A stretch of 45,341 nucleotides of DNA. Source: an uncultured Phocaeicola sp. (GTDB taxonomy: Bacteria > Bacteroidota > Bacteroidia > Bacteroidales > Bacteroidaceae). The notes below the pieces were generated by a model. The model did no database searches and was not told the DNA's origin. It was given only the letters and a program-made list of their open reading frames with translations. The position numbers and the translations under genes are program-made. The DNA lies in contig CAUBDX010000025.1 of NCBI GenBank assembly GCA_958434805.1, positions 1-45,341 of the forward strand. Direction: 5' to 3'. Shown piece by piece: positions 33,478-42,904 of this stretch; the first letter of the stretch is position 1; each line of letters opens with the position of its first letter.

Positions 33478-33480
33478 AAT

Positions 33481-33500
33481 AGGAGGAAAGAATGAAATGA
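33481..33500 (+). promoter_or_regulatory. AGGAGG Shine-Dalgarno with two-codon upstream ORF
   Basis: AGGAGG at 33481-33486 is a full Shine-Dalgarno sequence, rare in this phylum. It is followed by ATGAAATGA at 33492-33500, a Met-Lys-stop mini-frame whose TGA overlaps the ATG at 33497 of the next gene. The optimal spacing (5 bases) points to the mini-frame, so coupled re-initiation is possible. Confidence 0.45.
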
Positions 33501-33976
33501 AAAAACTGAAATTTATTTTATTGTTGACTGTTTTATTAACAACCTTTTCTTGTCAATCAGGAAAACAGAAGGTGCAAAGCAAAGAAGAGAAGAGTATTAA
33601 TGAATTTGTAGCTCATCTAACGGAAGTTGATACGGTTTTGATAACAAACCTAATAAATCAATTTATGGAATATGCGAAAAATGGTCAGCTGGAATCTGCC
33701 GCAGCTATGCTTTATAAAGCCGATTCGGCAGATGTTTGGAATGAACCTATTCAATTGGATAACAATGAATTGCATCAAGTCGCAAAAATGCTGGAATCTT
33801 TTCCTGTATTAAGTTATAAGATAGATTATATAAAGTTCTATACTCCTGTTAAAAACGAGGTGAAGTGTACGATTGTTATGCAGAAAGGAGAAAGTGGAAC
33901 ACCTATTGCAACTAGTAGTTGGTATTTTAAGTTGATGAATTATTTGGGTGGATGGCGGCTTTGTATGATGAATTAG
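33497..33976 (+). CDS. Small lipoprotein of unknown function
   Basis: A 159-residue lipoprotein (signal MKKLKFILLLTVLLTTFSC, cysteine at 19). The mature protein has an amphipathic helix (KSINEFVAHLTEVDTVLITN), a second helix (LINQFMEYAKNGQLESAAAM) and a strand-rich C-terminal half (YKIDYIKFY, KNEVKCTIVM, GGWRLCMMN). This helix-then-sheet order resembles a small NTF2/DUF4878-like fold, but I do not assign a family. It sits 20 bases behind the terminator of the large surface lipoprotein gene, so expression could depend on read-through, and a functional link to that protein is plausible. Confidence 0.65.
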   Translation: MKKLKFILLLTVLLTTFSCQSGKQKVQSKEEKSINEFVAHLTEVDTVLITNLINQFMEYAKNGQLESAAAMLYKADSADVWNEPIQLDNNELHQVAKMLESFPVLSYKIDYIKFYTPVKNEVKCTIVMQKGESGTPIATSSWYFKLMNYLGGWRLCMMN

Positions 33977-34496
33977 CTAATGATCGATTTATATAAGCAG
34001 TCGTGGGAAAAAGTGTCATTTAAAAATTATTGAAGGGGGTGTTTGTTTAGGATATTTATGTGATTTTCAATACAAAAGATTATAGTTATAAATTGTAGCA
34101 GGGTCAAAATAGAACGGTTTCTCAGGCTTGTAGTCGAAAAGTTGACAGTTCAACCAGATAATCCGGACTGTCAGCTTCTTTTTTTGTGTCCGGAGAGATT
34201 TCTTCTGTCCGGTAAGTTCCCTATGGATCCAGATAGCAGTGCATTTACCCATAGCAAGGATAACAGCATTACGATAATCTGTGAAAGTATTTCTTTCTTA
34301 ATCATATTATACCTGTTCCTTTTCAAAAGTTACGAAAGAGTGATCGCATGAGTAAGAAAAATCTTACTCTGCTGTTTTGTAAGCCTTGTCCATACTTTGT
34401 ATCCGTCGTCTTGCACCGAATATCTTGTAACAGGAATGAAACTCCTTTGTCACGAAACCTTTAATAGAGTGTAACTCTCAAGAAACCTGACCCATC
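33977..34496. other. Intergenic stretch with one terminator
   Basis: About 520 bases without a supportable gene. It contains the terminator at 34139-34185. The rest shows only short open frames without starts or family features. Confidence 0.5.
34139..34185 (+). terminator. Terminator hairpin with T tract
   Basis: AAGTTGACAGT (34139-34149) and ACTGTCAGCTT (34167-34177) pair over 11 bases with one wobble, followed by seven T at 34179-34185. It would end transcription coming from the small lipoprotein gene. Confidence 0.7.
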
Positions 34497-34504
34497 TACT
34501 TTTG
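34497..34504 (+). promoter_or_regulatory. Bacteroides -7 element TACTTTTG
   Basis: Exact TAnnTTTG, 29 bases before the TonB-receptor start at 34534. Confidence 0.6.
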
Positions 34505-34533
34505 CGGCAGATTTATAACGCATAAAAAAGTAT

Positions 34534-37302
34534 ATGAAAAAGGTTGTTAGAGCTGTGTCTCTTATGCTGCTGATGGCAGGTGTTTGTGGAAATGCATTTG
34601 CCGAGGAAAATGAAAACATTGTCCGGCAAGGCGCTATCCGCGGACGTGTGATAGACAATGGAAAACAAATTCTGCCGGGTGCTTCCATCTTTGTTGAAAA
34701 TCTGAAAACCGGAGTAATCAGTGATGTGAACGGTTTTTATACGCTGCCCAATCTGAAACCCGGAACTTACACAGTTAAAGTAACCTACGTAGGTTATAGC
34801 CCCATTGAAATGAAAGTTACCGTCCCCGAAGGCAAGACTTTAGAAAAAGATATAGTGATGAATGAAGGGGTGGAACTGCAGGAAGTGCAGGTAAAGGGAG
34901 CTTTTCAAGGACAGAAGAAAGCAATCAATACACAAAAGAATAATCTGGGTATCACTAATGTTGTATCTGCCGACCAGGTAGGGAAATTTCCCGACTCAAA
35001 CATAGGTGATGCATTGAAACGTATCAGTGGCATCAATGTGCAATACGATCAAGGCGAGGCCCGTTTCGGACAGGTCCGCGGCACTAGTGCCGATTTAAGC
35101 TCCGTCACCATTAACGGCAACCGTGTCCCATCTGCTGAAGGGGATACCCGTAACGTGCAGTTGGACTTGATTCCTGCCGATATGATTCAGACCATCGAAG
35201 TAAGCAAAGTCGTTACACCCGATATGGACGGCGATGCTATCGGTGGTTCCATCAATCTGGTAACCAAAAATTCTCCTTATAAACGCACTATCAATGCTAC
35301 AGCGGGAAGTGGTTACAACTGGATCAGCGAGAAAGCCCAGTTGAACTTAGGTTTCACTTACGGCGATCGTTTCTTCAATGACAGACTGGGCATGCTGCTC
35401 TCCGCTTCTTATCAGAATGCTCCTTCCGGTTCTTATGATACTGAATTCATGTGGGAACAAAATGAAGATGGCAAAGTATATGTCAGCGATTATCAGATGC
35501 GCCAGTACTTTGTCACCCGTGAACGTCAAAGTTATTCGGCGGCTTTTGATTTTGATATCAATGAAAACCATAAATTGACTTTCAAAGGGATCTTCAACAA
35601 CCGTAACGATTGGGAAAACCGTTACCGTACCAATATCAAGGATTTGGATGAGAACGGAAAAGGCACAGTCCGCATCCAGACCAAAGCAGGTACTCCCGAT
35701 AATCGCAATGCCCGTCTGGAGCGTCAGCGTACCATGGATTTCGCTTTGGGCGGAGAACACTTATGGGGGGCAATCGGTATGGATTGGAATGCCAGTTATG
35801 CAAAAGCTACGGAAGAACGCCCTAATGAACGTTATCTTGACTTCCAACTGAAAAAGCAGGAATTTGATATGGACTTGAGTGATGAACGCCAGCCGTTGGC
35901 AACACCTGGAACAGGTTCTACTTTGACACTGAGTGATAAGTTCAGCTTGAAGGAACTGACGGAACAACAGGAGGACATCAAAGAAGAAGATATGAAATTC
36001 TCGGCCAATTTCAAGGCCAGTTTAAATAATGGAGCTAAACTGAAGTTCGGTGCGAAGGTAGTACGTAAAACAAAAGAGAAAGAAATAGACTTCTACGAAT
36101 ATACTCCGAAAGACGAGGATGCCTTCATGACCAACAGCCTGAAAAATACGGTAGACCAGAGTACGGATAAGTTTATGCCGAGCGACAAATATCAGGTAGG
36201 AACATTTGCCAGTAAAGAATATGTGGGTGGATTGAATTTAAATGATGCTTCCCAGTTCGATAAAGAACAGGTACAAGCCGAATTGGCTGAGAACTTTGAG
36301 GCTCGTGAAACTGTAAGTTCCGGGTATGTGCGGTTTGATCATAAATTCGCTTCCGATATAAACCTGATGGCGGGACTCCGTATGGAACATACTTCCCTTC
36401 GTTATACCGGCCGTAACTATGATGATGAGACAGATAAGACCACCAAGACCGGCCGCATGACCAACAGTTATGTGAATTTCCTTCCTTCTATTTTGGTGAA
36501 ATGGGATGTAAATGATGATTTCAAGATACGCGGTTCTTACACGCAGACCTTGAGCCGGCCCAAATATTCAGCTTTGGTTCCCAGTGTGAATATCAACCGT
36601 GGTGATAATGAAATAAAGATTGGTAATTCTGACTTGAAACCGACTATTTCTTATAACTTTGATTTGAGTGCCGATTATTATTTCAAGAGTGTAGGTTTAG
36701 TGAGCGCAGGTTTTTTCTATAAGAAAATAGACGATTTCATCGTAGATCAGGTACTGACCAACTATGAATACCAAGGAACAGAATATACCCGTTTCACTCA
36801 GCCCAAGAATGCAGGAAATGCTAATCTGTGGGGATTGGAATTTTCTTATCAGCGTGATTTCGGCTTCATTGCTCCGGCCTTGAAGTATGTGGGTTTCTAT
36901 GGAACCTATACTTATACGCACTCACGCGTGGAGGACTTTAACTTCGAAGGACGTGAGAACGAGAGCGGGTTGAGTTTGCCGGGGTCTCCCGAGCATACGG
37001 CGAATGCCTCTCTTTACTTTGAAAAAGGAGGCTTGAATGTGCGCCTGAGCTATAACTTTGCATCTGATTTTATCGATGAAATGGGCCCAAGTACATTTTA
37101 TGACAGATATTATGATGCTGTGAACTATATGGATGTGAACGCCAGTTATACCTTTGGCAAGAAGGTGAAAATGACCTTTTATGCTGAGGCGAACAATCTG
37201 CTGAACCAGCCGCTCCGTTATTACCAAGGAACGAAGGATCGTACTATGCAGGCAGAATATTATGGCGTGAGAATGAATGCAGGTTTAAAAATAAGTTTCT
37301 AA
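34534..37302 (+). CDS. TonB-dependent outer-membrane receptor
   Basis: A 922-residue receptor. Order: signal peptide (1-23), a carboxypeptidase-regulatory-like beta domain (about 35-110: IRGRVIDNGKQILPGASIFV, YTLPNLKPGTYTVKVTYVGY), a plug domain (about 130-245: GKFPDSNIGDALKRISGINV, VTINGNRVPSAEGD, GDAIGGSINLVTK), then the 22-strand barrel ending in MNAGLKISF. The plug is of the Xanthomonas/Caulobacter (TIGR01782-like) type, not the SusC type, and there is no SusD next door. The phosphatase gene starts 10 bases downstream, so the pair probably imports a compound after dephosphorylation, or takes up a phosphorylated compound. The substrate cannot be named. Confidence 0.9.
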   Translation: MKKVVRAVSLMLLMAGVCGNAFAEENENIVRQGAIRGRVIDNGKQILPGASIFVENLKTGVISDVNGFYTLPNLKPGTYTVKVTYVGYSPIEMKVTVPEGKTLEKDIVMNEGVELQEVQVKGAFQGQKKAINTQKNNLGITNVVSADQVGKFPDSNIGDALKRISGINVQYDQGEARFGQVRGTSADLSSVTINGNRVPSAEGDTRNVQLDLIPADMIQTIEVSKVVTPDMDGDAIGGSINLVTKNSPYKRTINATAGSGYNWISEKAQLNLGFTYGDRFFNDRLGMLLSASYQNAPSGSYDTEFMWEQNEDGKVYVSDYQMRQYFVTRERQSYSAAFDFDINENHKLTFKGIFNNRNDWENRYRTNIKDLDENGKGTVRIQTKAGTPDNRNARLERQRTMDFALGGEHLWGAIGMDWNASYAKATEERPNERYLDFQLKKQEFDMDLSDERQPLATPGTGSTLTLSDKFSLKELTEQQEDIKEEDMKFSANFKASLNNGAKLKFGAKVVRKTKEKEIDFYEYTPKDEDAFMTNSLKNTVDQSTDKFMPSDKYQVGTFASKEYVGGLNLNDASQFDKEQVQAELAENFEARETVSSGYVRFDHKFASDINLMAGLRMEHTSLRYTGRNYDDETDKTTKTGRMTNSYVNFLPSILVKWDVNDDFKIRGSYTQTLSRPKYSALVPSVNINRGDNEIKIGNSDLKPTISYNFDLSADYYFKSVGLVSAGFFYKKIDDFIVDQVLTNYEYQGTEYTRFTQPKNAGNANLWGLEFSYQRDFGFIAPALKYVGFYGTYTYTHSRVEDFNFEGRENESGLSLPGSPEHTANASLYFEKGGLNVRLSYNFASDFIDEMGPSTFYDRYYDAVNYMDVNASYTFGKKVKMTFYAEANNLLNQPLRYYQGTKDRTMQAEYYGVRMNAGLKISF

Positions 37303-37312
37303 AAATAAGTAT

Positions 37313-38284
37313 ATGAAAACGTTGATGATGATTAGAAGAATGAAAGAAGTATTGACATGGGTATGGATTGCCGTCATTGGTACGGCTATCTGCCTGAATG
37401 TGTGTGCCCAGACTCCGCAAGATTGGAAAGGACTGGAGAAACAACTGAATTTTTATATGGCCAACGATTTGGGACGTAACGGTTATTATGACCAGAAGCC
37501 CATAGCCGAGTTGATGGGAGAAATGGCGGATGTTATTGGTCCCGAGTGTGTATTTGCAGCCGGAGACGTGCACCATTTTGAAGGTGTGCGCAGCGTTAAC
37601 GATCCGCTCTGGATGACCAACTACGAGTTGATTTACAGTCATCCCGAGTTGATGATAGACTGGTTTCCGATCTTGGGAAATCATGAATACCGGGGTAATA
37701 CGCAGGCTGTGTTGGATTATACCAATGTGAGTCGTCGCTGGTCGATGCCTGGTCGTTATTATACCAAAGTCTTTGAGAAGAAAGGAACTGCCATCCGTTT
37801 TGTGATGATAGATACCGCTCCTCTGATTGACAAATACCGTAACGAGAGCGAAACTTATCCGGATGCCTGTAAACAAGATATGGATCAGCAATTGGCATGG
37901 ATAGATTCTGTACTGACTGTTGCCAAAGAAGATTGGGTAGTCGTAATCGGACATCATCCCATTTATGCTGAAACGTCGAAAGACGACAGTGAACGCAGCG
38001 ATATGCAGAAGCGTCTGGATCCTATCCTCCGTAAACATAAGGTGGATATCTATGCATGCGGACACATTCATAACTTCCAGCACCTTCGTGTGCCGGGCAG
38101 TGATATCGACTATGTGGTAAATTCGGCTGGTTCGTTGAGCCGTAAGGTAAAACCAGTGGAAGGCACTCTGTTCTGTAGTCCCGAACCGGGCTTTTCTATC
38201 TTTACGGCAGACAAGAAAGAACTGGATATGCACATGATTGATAAGAAAGGAAAAGTAATCTATACTGTAAAACGCACCAAATAG
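37313..38284 (+). CDS. Secreted calcineurin-like phosphatase, TRAP/purple-acid-phosphatase type
   Basis: A 323-residue exported phosphatase (signal about 1-32, VCAQ). The metal-site order follows tartrate-resistant acid phosphatase: D52 (NDLG), D85 (AAGDVHHFEG), N123 (LGNHEYRGN), H214 (VIGHHPIYA), and H251 and H253 (CGHIHNF). RRWSMPGRYY and FVMIDTAPLID also fit TRAP. The position that is Tyr in GDNxY of purple acid phosphatases reads His88 here, so the Fe-Tyr charge-transfer pair would be missing. It is probably periplasmic or surface-exposed and co-transcribed with the TonB receptor 10 bases upstream. A terminator follows. Substrate preference is unknown. Confidence 0.82.
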   Translation: MKTLMMIRRMKEVLTWVWIAVIGTAICLNVCAQTPQDWKGLEKQLNFYMANDLGRNGYYDQKPIAELMGEMADVIGPECVFAAGDVHHFEGVRSVNDPLWMTNYELIYSHPELMIDWFPILGNHEYRGNTQAVLDYTNVSRRWSMPGRYYTKVFEKKGTAIRFVMIDTAPLIDKYRNESETYPDACKQDMDQQLAWIDSVLTVAKEDWVVVIGHHPIYAETSKDDSERSDMQKRLDPILRKHKVDIYACGHIHNFQHLRVPGSDIDYVVNSAGSLSRKVKPVEGTLFCSPEPGFSIFTADKKELDMHMIDKKGKVIYTVKRTK

Positions 38285-38307
38285 GGATAGTTATTTTAGG
38301 GAAAAAG

Positions 38308-38344
38308 AGTACATTTGCGGTATAAAACTGTAAATGTACTTTTT
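38308..38344 (+). terminator. Terminator overlapping the next promoter
   Basis: AGTACATTT (38308-38316) and AAATGTACT (38332-38340) pair perfectly and are followed by TTTTT. The -7 element of the exchanger gene lies inside the left arm, so transcripts from it would lack the stem, while read-through from the phosphatase gene would form it. Confidence 0.65.
38310..38317 (+). promoter_or_regulatory. Bacteroides -7 element TACATTTG
   Basis: Exact TAnnTTTG, 30 bases before the ATG at 38348. A TTG at 38315 in the same frame overlaps it and is not the start. Confidence 0.55.
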
Positions 38345-38347
38345 GTT

Positions 38348-39310
38348 ATGTTGAATACACTCCTTTTGATTGGTGGTCTGGCTCTCATTTTAGCTGGCGC
38401 GAATGGCTTGACGGATGGTTCTGCAGCGGTTGCCAAACGTTTCCGTATTTCTGATTTGGTAATCGGGCTTACCATTGTAGCTTTCGGCACTTCGGCTCCC
38501 GAATTGGTTATCAGTGTGCTTTCTGCATTGAATGGCAGTGCTGAAATGGCTATTGGTAATGTGGTGGGTAGTAATATATTCAATGCTTTGATGATTATAG
38601 GTTGTACTGCCTTGGTACTCCCCATAAAAGTAGGTGAGGGGACGATGAGTAAAGAGATTCCGTTAGTCATTCTTTCTTCGTTGGTACTTTTTGTCTGTGC
38701 CAATGACATGATGCTGGACAGGGAAGCGGTCAATGTTATCAGCCGTTCCGATGGGTTTGTTCTGCTGGCTTTCTTCCTTATATTTATGCGTTATACATTT
38801 GCCATCGCCCGTAATGGGGCAGATGAGGCAGGAGAGGAGCAGAAGATAAAGGAAATGCCTGTATGGAAATCGGTGTTGTATATTGCAGGAGGGCTGGCCG
38901 GACTCATATTCGGCGGACAGCTTTTTGTCGACGGGGCAAGCGGGCTTGCCCGTTCATGGGGTGTCAGTGAATCGGTAATCGGACTGACATTGGTAGCCGG
39001 AGGTACTTCCTTGCCGGAACTTGCCACATCTGTTACGGCGGCTTTAAAGAAGAATCCGGGAATTGCTATCGGCAATGTCATCGGTAGTAATCTGTTCAAT
39101 ATATTCTTTGTTCTGGGGTGCAGCGCTACGGTGTCACCGCTTCCGATGGGGAATATAAATAACCTCGATTTAAGTGTACTGATTGCTTCCTCCCTGTTGT
39201 TGTGGCTGGTAGGCTGGTTTTTCCGCAAACGTACCATAACCCGGCTTGAAGGCGCATTGATGGTTGGCTGTTATGTCGTTTATACCGCCTATCTTATTGC
39301 CCAACAGTGA
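38348..39310 (+). CDS. Sodium/calcium antiporter (CaCA family)
   Basis: A 320-residue inner-membrane exchanger of the YrbG type, with two inverted halves. The alpha-1 repeat is FGTSAPELVISV (46-57) with GNVVGSNIFN (70-79). The alpha-2 repeat is GGTSLPELATSV (218-229) with GNVIGSNLFN (242-251). The acidic residues of both repeats are intact. About ten transmembrane segments are expected, with a charged cytoplasmic loop near 155-172 (ARNGADEAGEEQKIKEM). It is likely to exchange Na+ or H+ for Ca2+. It has its own promoter. Confidence 0.92.
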   Translation: MLNTLLLIGGLALILAGANGLTDGSAAVAKRFRISDLVIGLTIVAFGTSAPELVISVLSALNGSAEMAIGNVVGSNIFNALMIIGCTALVLPIKVGEGTMSKEIPLVILSSLVLFVCANDMMLDREAVNVISRSDGFVLLAFFLIFMRYTFAIARNGADEAGEEQKIKEMPVWKSVLYIAGGLAGLIFGGQLFVDGASGLARSWGVSESVIGLTLVAGGTSLPELATSVTAALKKNPGIAIGNVIGSNLFNIFFVLGCSATVSPLPMGNINNLDLSVLIASSLLLWLVGWFFRKRTITRLEGALMVGCYVVYTAYLIAQQ

Positions 39311-39384
39311 AAAAGCCATAAAAAGAATAAGTTTTCTGCAAAAAAACTTCTATCTTTACACCCCGAATTTTATAAAAATACAGC

Positions 39385-40521
39385 ATGGCTATTACCATTA
39401 AAAAAGTCAGTTCAAAGAAAGAACTAAAGACGTTTATACGGTTCAACTACGAGTTATACAAAGAGAATCCCTATTCCGTACCCGATTTGTACGATGATAT
39501 GCTGAATACGTTCAGCCCGAAGAAGAATGCCGCTTTCGAGTTTTGTGAGGCGGAGTATTTTCTGGCATATAAGGATAACAAGGTGGTAGGACGTATTGCA
39601 GGGATTATAAATAAACGCGCAAACGAGACTTGGAATAAAAAAGAAGTCCGTTTCGGATGGATCGATTTTCTGGATGATATCGAAATATCACGTGCCTTGT
39701 TGGATGCAGTAGCCCAATGGGGTAAATCAAAAGGTATGGATACCATTCAGGGGCCTTTAGGCTTTACCGACTTTGATGCGGAGGGTATGCTGGTAGAAGG
39801 ATTCGACCAGTTGAGCACCATGGCGACTATCTATAATTATCCTTATTACCCACAGCATATGGAGAAGTTGGGATTCGAGAAGGATGCCGATTGGGTGGAA
39901 TATAAAATTTATATTCCGGATGCAATTCCTGATAAGCATAAGCGTATCAGTGACTTGATTCAACGTAAGTTTAACCTGAAGGTGAAGAAATATACATCGG
40001 GTAAGAAAATTGCGGCCGAATATGGACAGGCTATATTCGAGTTGATGAATGAGGCTTATGCTCCGCTTTATGGTTTCTCGGCTTTGTCGCAAGGACAGAT
40101 CAACCAGTATATAAAGATGTATTTGCCTATTGTAGATTTGCGTATGGTAACCTTGGTGACCGATGCCGAAGATAAACTGGTGGCAGTGGGGATTTCAATG
40201 CCTTCTCTGTCCGAAGCGTTACAAAAAGCGAAGGGACGTTTGCTGCCTATGGGATGGTATCACCTGTTGAAAGTGTTGTTCCTGCATAAGTATCCTCCTA
40301 TGTTGGATTTGTTGCTGGTTGCTGTAAAACCTGAGTATCAGAACAAAGGTGTCAATGCTTTGTTATTCTCGGACTTGATCCCCGTATATCAGCAACTGGG
40401 ATTCAAGTATGCCGAAAGTAATCCGGAACTGGAGCTGAACGGAAAGGTGCAGGCCCAGTGGGAATATTTCAAGACCGAGCAGCATAAACGCCGTCGTGCT
40501 TATAAAAAGAGTATTCTGTAA
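39385..40521 (+). CDS. GNAT-like N-acetyltransferase-type protein
   Basis: A 378-residue cytoplasmic protein without signal or membrane segments. The N-terminal half (VGRIAGIINKRANETW, DAVAQWGKSKGMDTIQGPLG, PYYPQHMEKLGFEKDADW) and the C-terminal half (LLLVAVKPEYQNKGVNALLF, then YQQLGFKYAESNPELELN) each show the beta-alpha pattern of a GNAT fold. The acetyl-CoA loop may correspond to EYQNKGVNAL (Q/RxxGxA-like). It is recognisable as a family common in Bacteroidetes, but its substrate is unknown to me. A near-consensus -7 TATCTTTA sits at 39351-39358. parE starts 30 bases after its stop. Confidence 0.7.
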   Translation: MAITIKKVSSKKELKTFIRFNYELYKENPYSVPDLYDDMLNTFSPKKNAAFEFCEAEYFLAYKDNKVVGRIAGIINKRANETWNKKEVRFGWIDFLDDIEISRALLDAVAQWGKSKGMDTIQGPLGFTDFDAEGMLVEGFDQLSTMATIYNYPYYPQHMEKLGFEKDADWVEYKIYIPDAIPDKHKRISDLIQRKFNLKVKKYTSGKKIAAEYGQAIFELMNEAYAPLYGFSALSQGQINQYIKMYLPIVDLRMVTLVTDAEDKLVAVGISMPSLSEALQKAKGRLLPMGWYHLLKVLFLHKYPPMLDLLLVAVKPEYQNKGVNALLFSDLIPVYQQLGFKYAESNPELELNGKVQAQWEYFKTEQHKRRRAYKKSIL

Positions 40522-40551
40522 CAACGATATATAAAAATGTGATAAGTCAAT

Positions 40552-42429
40552 ATGGAAGAAAACAACGAACTGATAAACAATCCCGCCGTAGAATATACCG
40601 ACGATAATATCCGCCACCTCAGTGACATGGAGCATGTGCGTACCCGTCCCGGTATGTATATTGGAAAGTTGGGTGACGGATCACATGCCGAGGACGGTAT
40701 CTACGTTCTTTTGAAAGAAATTATCGATAACAGTATCGATGAATTTAAAATGCAGGCGGGTAAAAAGATTGAGATTATTATTGAAGAAAATCTCCGTGTC
40801 AGCGTGCGTGATTATGGCCGGGGTATTCCGCAGGGAAAACTCATTGAAGCTGTTAGTGTGTTGAATACGGGAGGTAAATATGACAGCAAGGCGTTCAAGA
40901 AGAGCGTCGGACTGAATGGGGTCGGTGTGAAAGCCGTCAATGCATTGAGCTCACGTTTCGAGGTGCGCAGCTATCGTGATGGAAAGGTGCGTATCGCTAC
41001 CTTTGCCAAGGGAGACTTGTTGACGGATACCACACAAGATACAACAGAAGAGAACGGTACTTATATTTTCTTTGAACCGGATAACCTGTTGTTTGAGAAC
41101 TACAGTTTCCGTCCGGAGTTCGTGGAAACCATGCTCCGCAACTATACCTATCTGAATACAGGACTGGCCATTATCTATAACGGTCAGCGTATCCTGTCCC
41201 GTAACGGGTTGGTGGACTTGCTTAACGACAACATGACGGCTGTGGGATTATATCCCATCATCCACTTGAAAGGAGAAGATATCGAGATCGCTTTTACGCA
41301 TACCGGTCAGTATGGTGAGGAGTATTACTCTTTTGTCAACGGACAGCACACCACGCAGGGAGGTACGCATCAAAGTGCTTTCAAAGAGCATATGGCCCGT
41401 ACCATCAAGGAATATTTCAACAAGAATATGGACTATGCCGATATCCGTAACGGATTGGTAGCTGCCATTGCCGTTAATGTGGAGGAACCGTTGTTCGAAA
41501 GTCAGACTAAAATCAAGCTGGGCTCTACCAATATGGCTCCCGGTGGTCCTACCGTTAATAAGTTTGTAGGTGATTTTGTAAAGACTGAGGTCGATAACTA
41601 TCTGCACAAACATACGGATGTGGCCGATGTGATGTTGCAGAAGATTCAAGAATCGGAGAAAGAGCGTAAGGCTATAGCCGGAGTGACCAAACTGGCACGT
41701 GAACGTGCCAAAAAGGCAAATCTTCATAACCGTAAGTTGCGTGACTGCCGTTTTCACCTGAATGATGCCAAAGGAGACAAGAAGGAGGAAAGCTGCATTT
41801 TCATTACCGAGGGTGACTCGGCGAGCGGTTCTATCACCAAGAGCCGTGATGTAAATACTCAGGCAGTATTCAGTTTGCGTGGTAAGCCGTTGAATTCTTA
41901 CGGGCTGACCAAGAAGATTGTATATGAGAATGAAGAGTTTAACTTGCTTCAGGCTGCTCTGAACATAGAGGACGGTATGGAAGGATTACGATATAACAAA
42001 GTGATTGTGGCAACAGATGCCGATGTGGACGGTATGCACATCCGTTTGTTGCTGATTACCTTCTTCCTGCAATTCTTCCCCGATTTGATAAAGAAAGGTC
42101 ATGTATATATTCTTCAGACTCCTTTGTTCCGTGTCCGTAACCGCAAGAAAGGAGTTTATGAAACGGTATATTGTTATTCGGAAGAAGAACGGGTTGCCGC
42201 AATCGAACGGTTAAGCCCCAATCCCGAAATCACACGGTTCAAAGGTTTGGGAGAGATTTCACCCGATGAATTCAAGCACTTTATCGGCAAAGATATGCGT
42301 TTGGAGCAAGTTTCCCTCCGCAAGACTGATCTGGTAAAGGAATTACTGGAGTTCTACATGGGTAAGAACACGATGGAACGTCAGAATTTTATTATAGATA
42401 ACCTTGTTGTAGAAGAAGATATTGCGTGA
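40552..42429 (+). CDS. parE: DNA topoisomerase IV subunit B
   Basis: A 625-residue type IIA topoisomerase ATPase/TOPRIM subunit. The GHKL ATP site has EIIDNSIDE (56-64), DYGRGIP (87-93) and [14 protein letters not shown] (about 119-132). The transducer Lys is in [16 protein letters not shown] motifs are EGDSASG (about 420-426) and DADVDG near 489, followed by [10 protein letters not shown]. It is shorter than typical GyrB of this group and sits with coaD and the S41 protease, the usual parE neighbourhood in Bacteroidales as I recall it; no search was run. GyrB is the alternative call. Its stop overlaps an alternative GTG of coaD. Confidence 0.85.
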   Translation: MEENNELINNPAVEYTDDNIRHLSDMEHVRTRPGMYIGKLGDGSHAEDGIYVLLKEIIDNSIDEFKMQAGKKIEIIIEENLRVSVRDYGRGIPQGKLIEAVSVLNTGGKYDSKAFKKSVGLNGVGVKAVNALSSRFEVRSYRDGKVRIATFAKGDLLTDTTQDTTEENGTYIFFEPDNLLFENYSFRPEFVETMLRNYTYLNTGLAIIYNGQRILSRNGLVDLLNDNMTAVGLYPIIHLKGEDIEIAFTHTGQYGEEYYSFVNGQHTTQGGTHQSAFKEHMARTIKEYFNKNMDYADIRNGLVAAIAVNVEEPLFESQTKIKLGSTNMAPGGPTVNKFVGDFVKTEVDNYLHKHTDVADVMLQKIQESEKERKAIAGVTKLARERAKKANLHNRKLRDCRFHLNDAKGDKKEESCIFITEGDSASGSITKSRDVNTQAVFSLRGKPLNSYGLTKKIVYENEEFNLLQAALNIEDGMEGLRYNKVIVATDADVDGMHIRLLLITFFLQFFPDLIKKGHVYILQTPLFRVRNRKKGVYETVYCYSEEERVAAIERLSPNPEITRFKGLGEISPDEFKHFIGKDMRLEQVSLRKTDLVKELLEFYMGKNTMERQNFIIDNLVVEEDIA

Positions 42430-42446
42430 GTGAATCACTAAAAAAT

Positions 42447-42902
42447 ATGAGAAGAGCGATATTTCCGGGAACCTTTGATCCTTTTACCATCGGTCATTAT
42501 TCGGTCGTGAAGAGAGCGTTGACTTTTATGGACGAAGTGGTGATCGGCATCGGTATCAATGAGAATAAGAAAACTTGGTTTCCTACAGAGAAACGAGTGG
42601 AGATGATCGAGAAACTTTTTGCGGATGATCCCCGGGTAAAGGTCGATGCTTATGATTGTCTGACCATTGACTTTGCCCGAGCTAAGGAGGCGCAGTTCAT
42701 TGTTCGTGGTATCCGTACCGTACACGATTTTGAATATGAGGAAACTATAGCCGATATCAACCGGAAACTGGCCGGAATAGAAACGATTCTGTTGTTTACG
42801 GAGCCGGAACTAACCTCTATCAGCTCTACGATTGTAAGAGAATTGTTGCAGTTTGGCAAAGATGTGACGCCATTCTTGCCTGAAGGAATGAAAATAGACT
42901 GA
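42447..42902 (+). CDS. coaD: Phosphopantetheine adenylyltransferase
   Basis: A 151-residue enzyme making dephospho-CoA from phosphopantetheine and ATP. The N-terminus is the family signature [16 protein letters not shown] (TIGH at 14-17). RGIR is at 87-90, and the ISSTIVRE block (125-132) corresponds to the SSTxVR nucleotide-binding motif. The start at 42447 was chosen for the [13 protein letters not shown]-terminus, although an in-frame GTG at 42426 overlaps the parE stop. The S41 protease begins 2 bases after its stop. Confidence 0.96.
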   Translation: MRRAIFPGTFDPFTIGHYSVVKRALTFMDEVVIGIGINENKKTWFPTEKRVEMIEKLFADDPRVKVDAYDCLTIDFARAKEAQFIVRGIRTVHDFEYEETIADINRKLAGIETILLFTEPELTSISSTIVRELLQFGKDVTPFLPEGMKID

Positions 42903-42904
42903 CC

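Noticed and set aside
34142..34351. 69-codon open frame in the gap before the TonB receptor
   Set aside because: It starts inside a terminator hairpin and has no recognisable features.
37244..38233. 329-codon open frame antisense to the phosphatase gene
   Set aside because: The phosphatase on the plus strand has complete metal-site motifs, and the antisense product has no recognisable domain.
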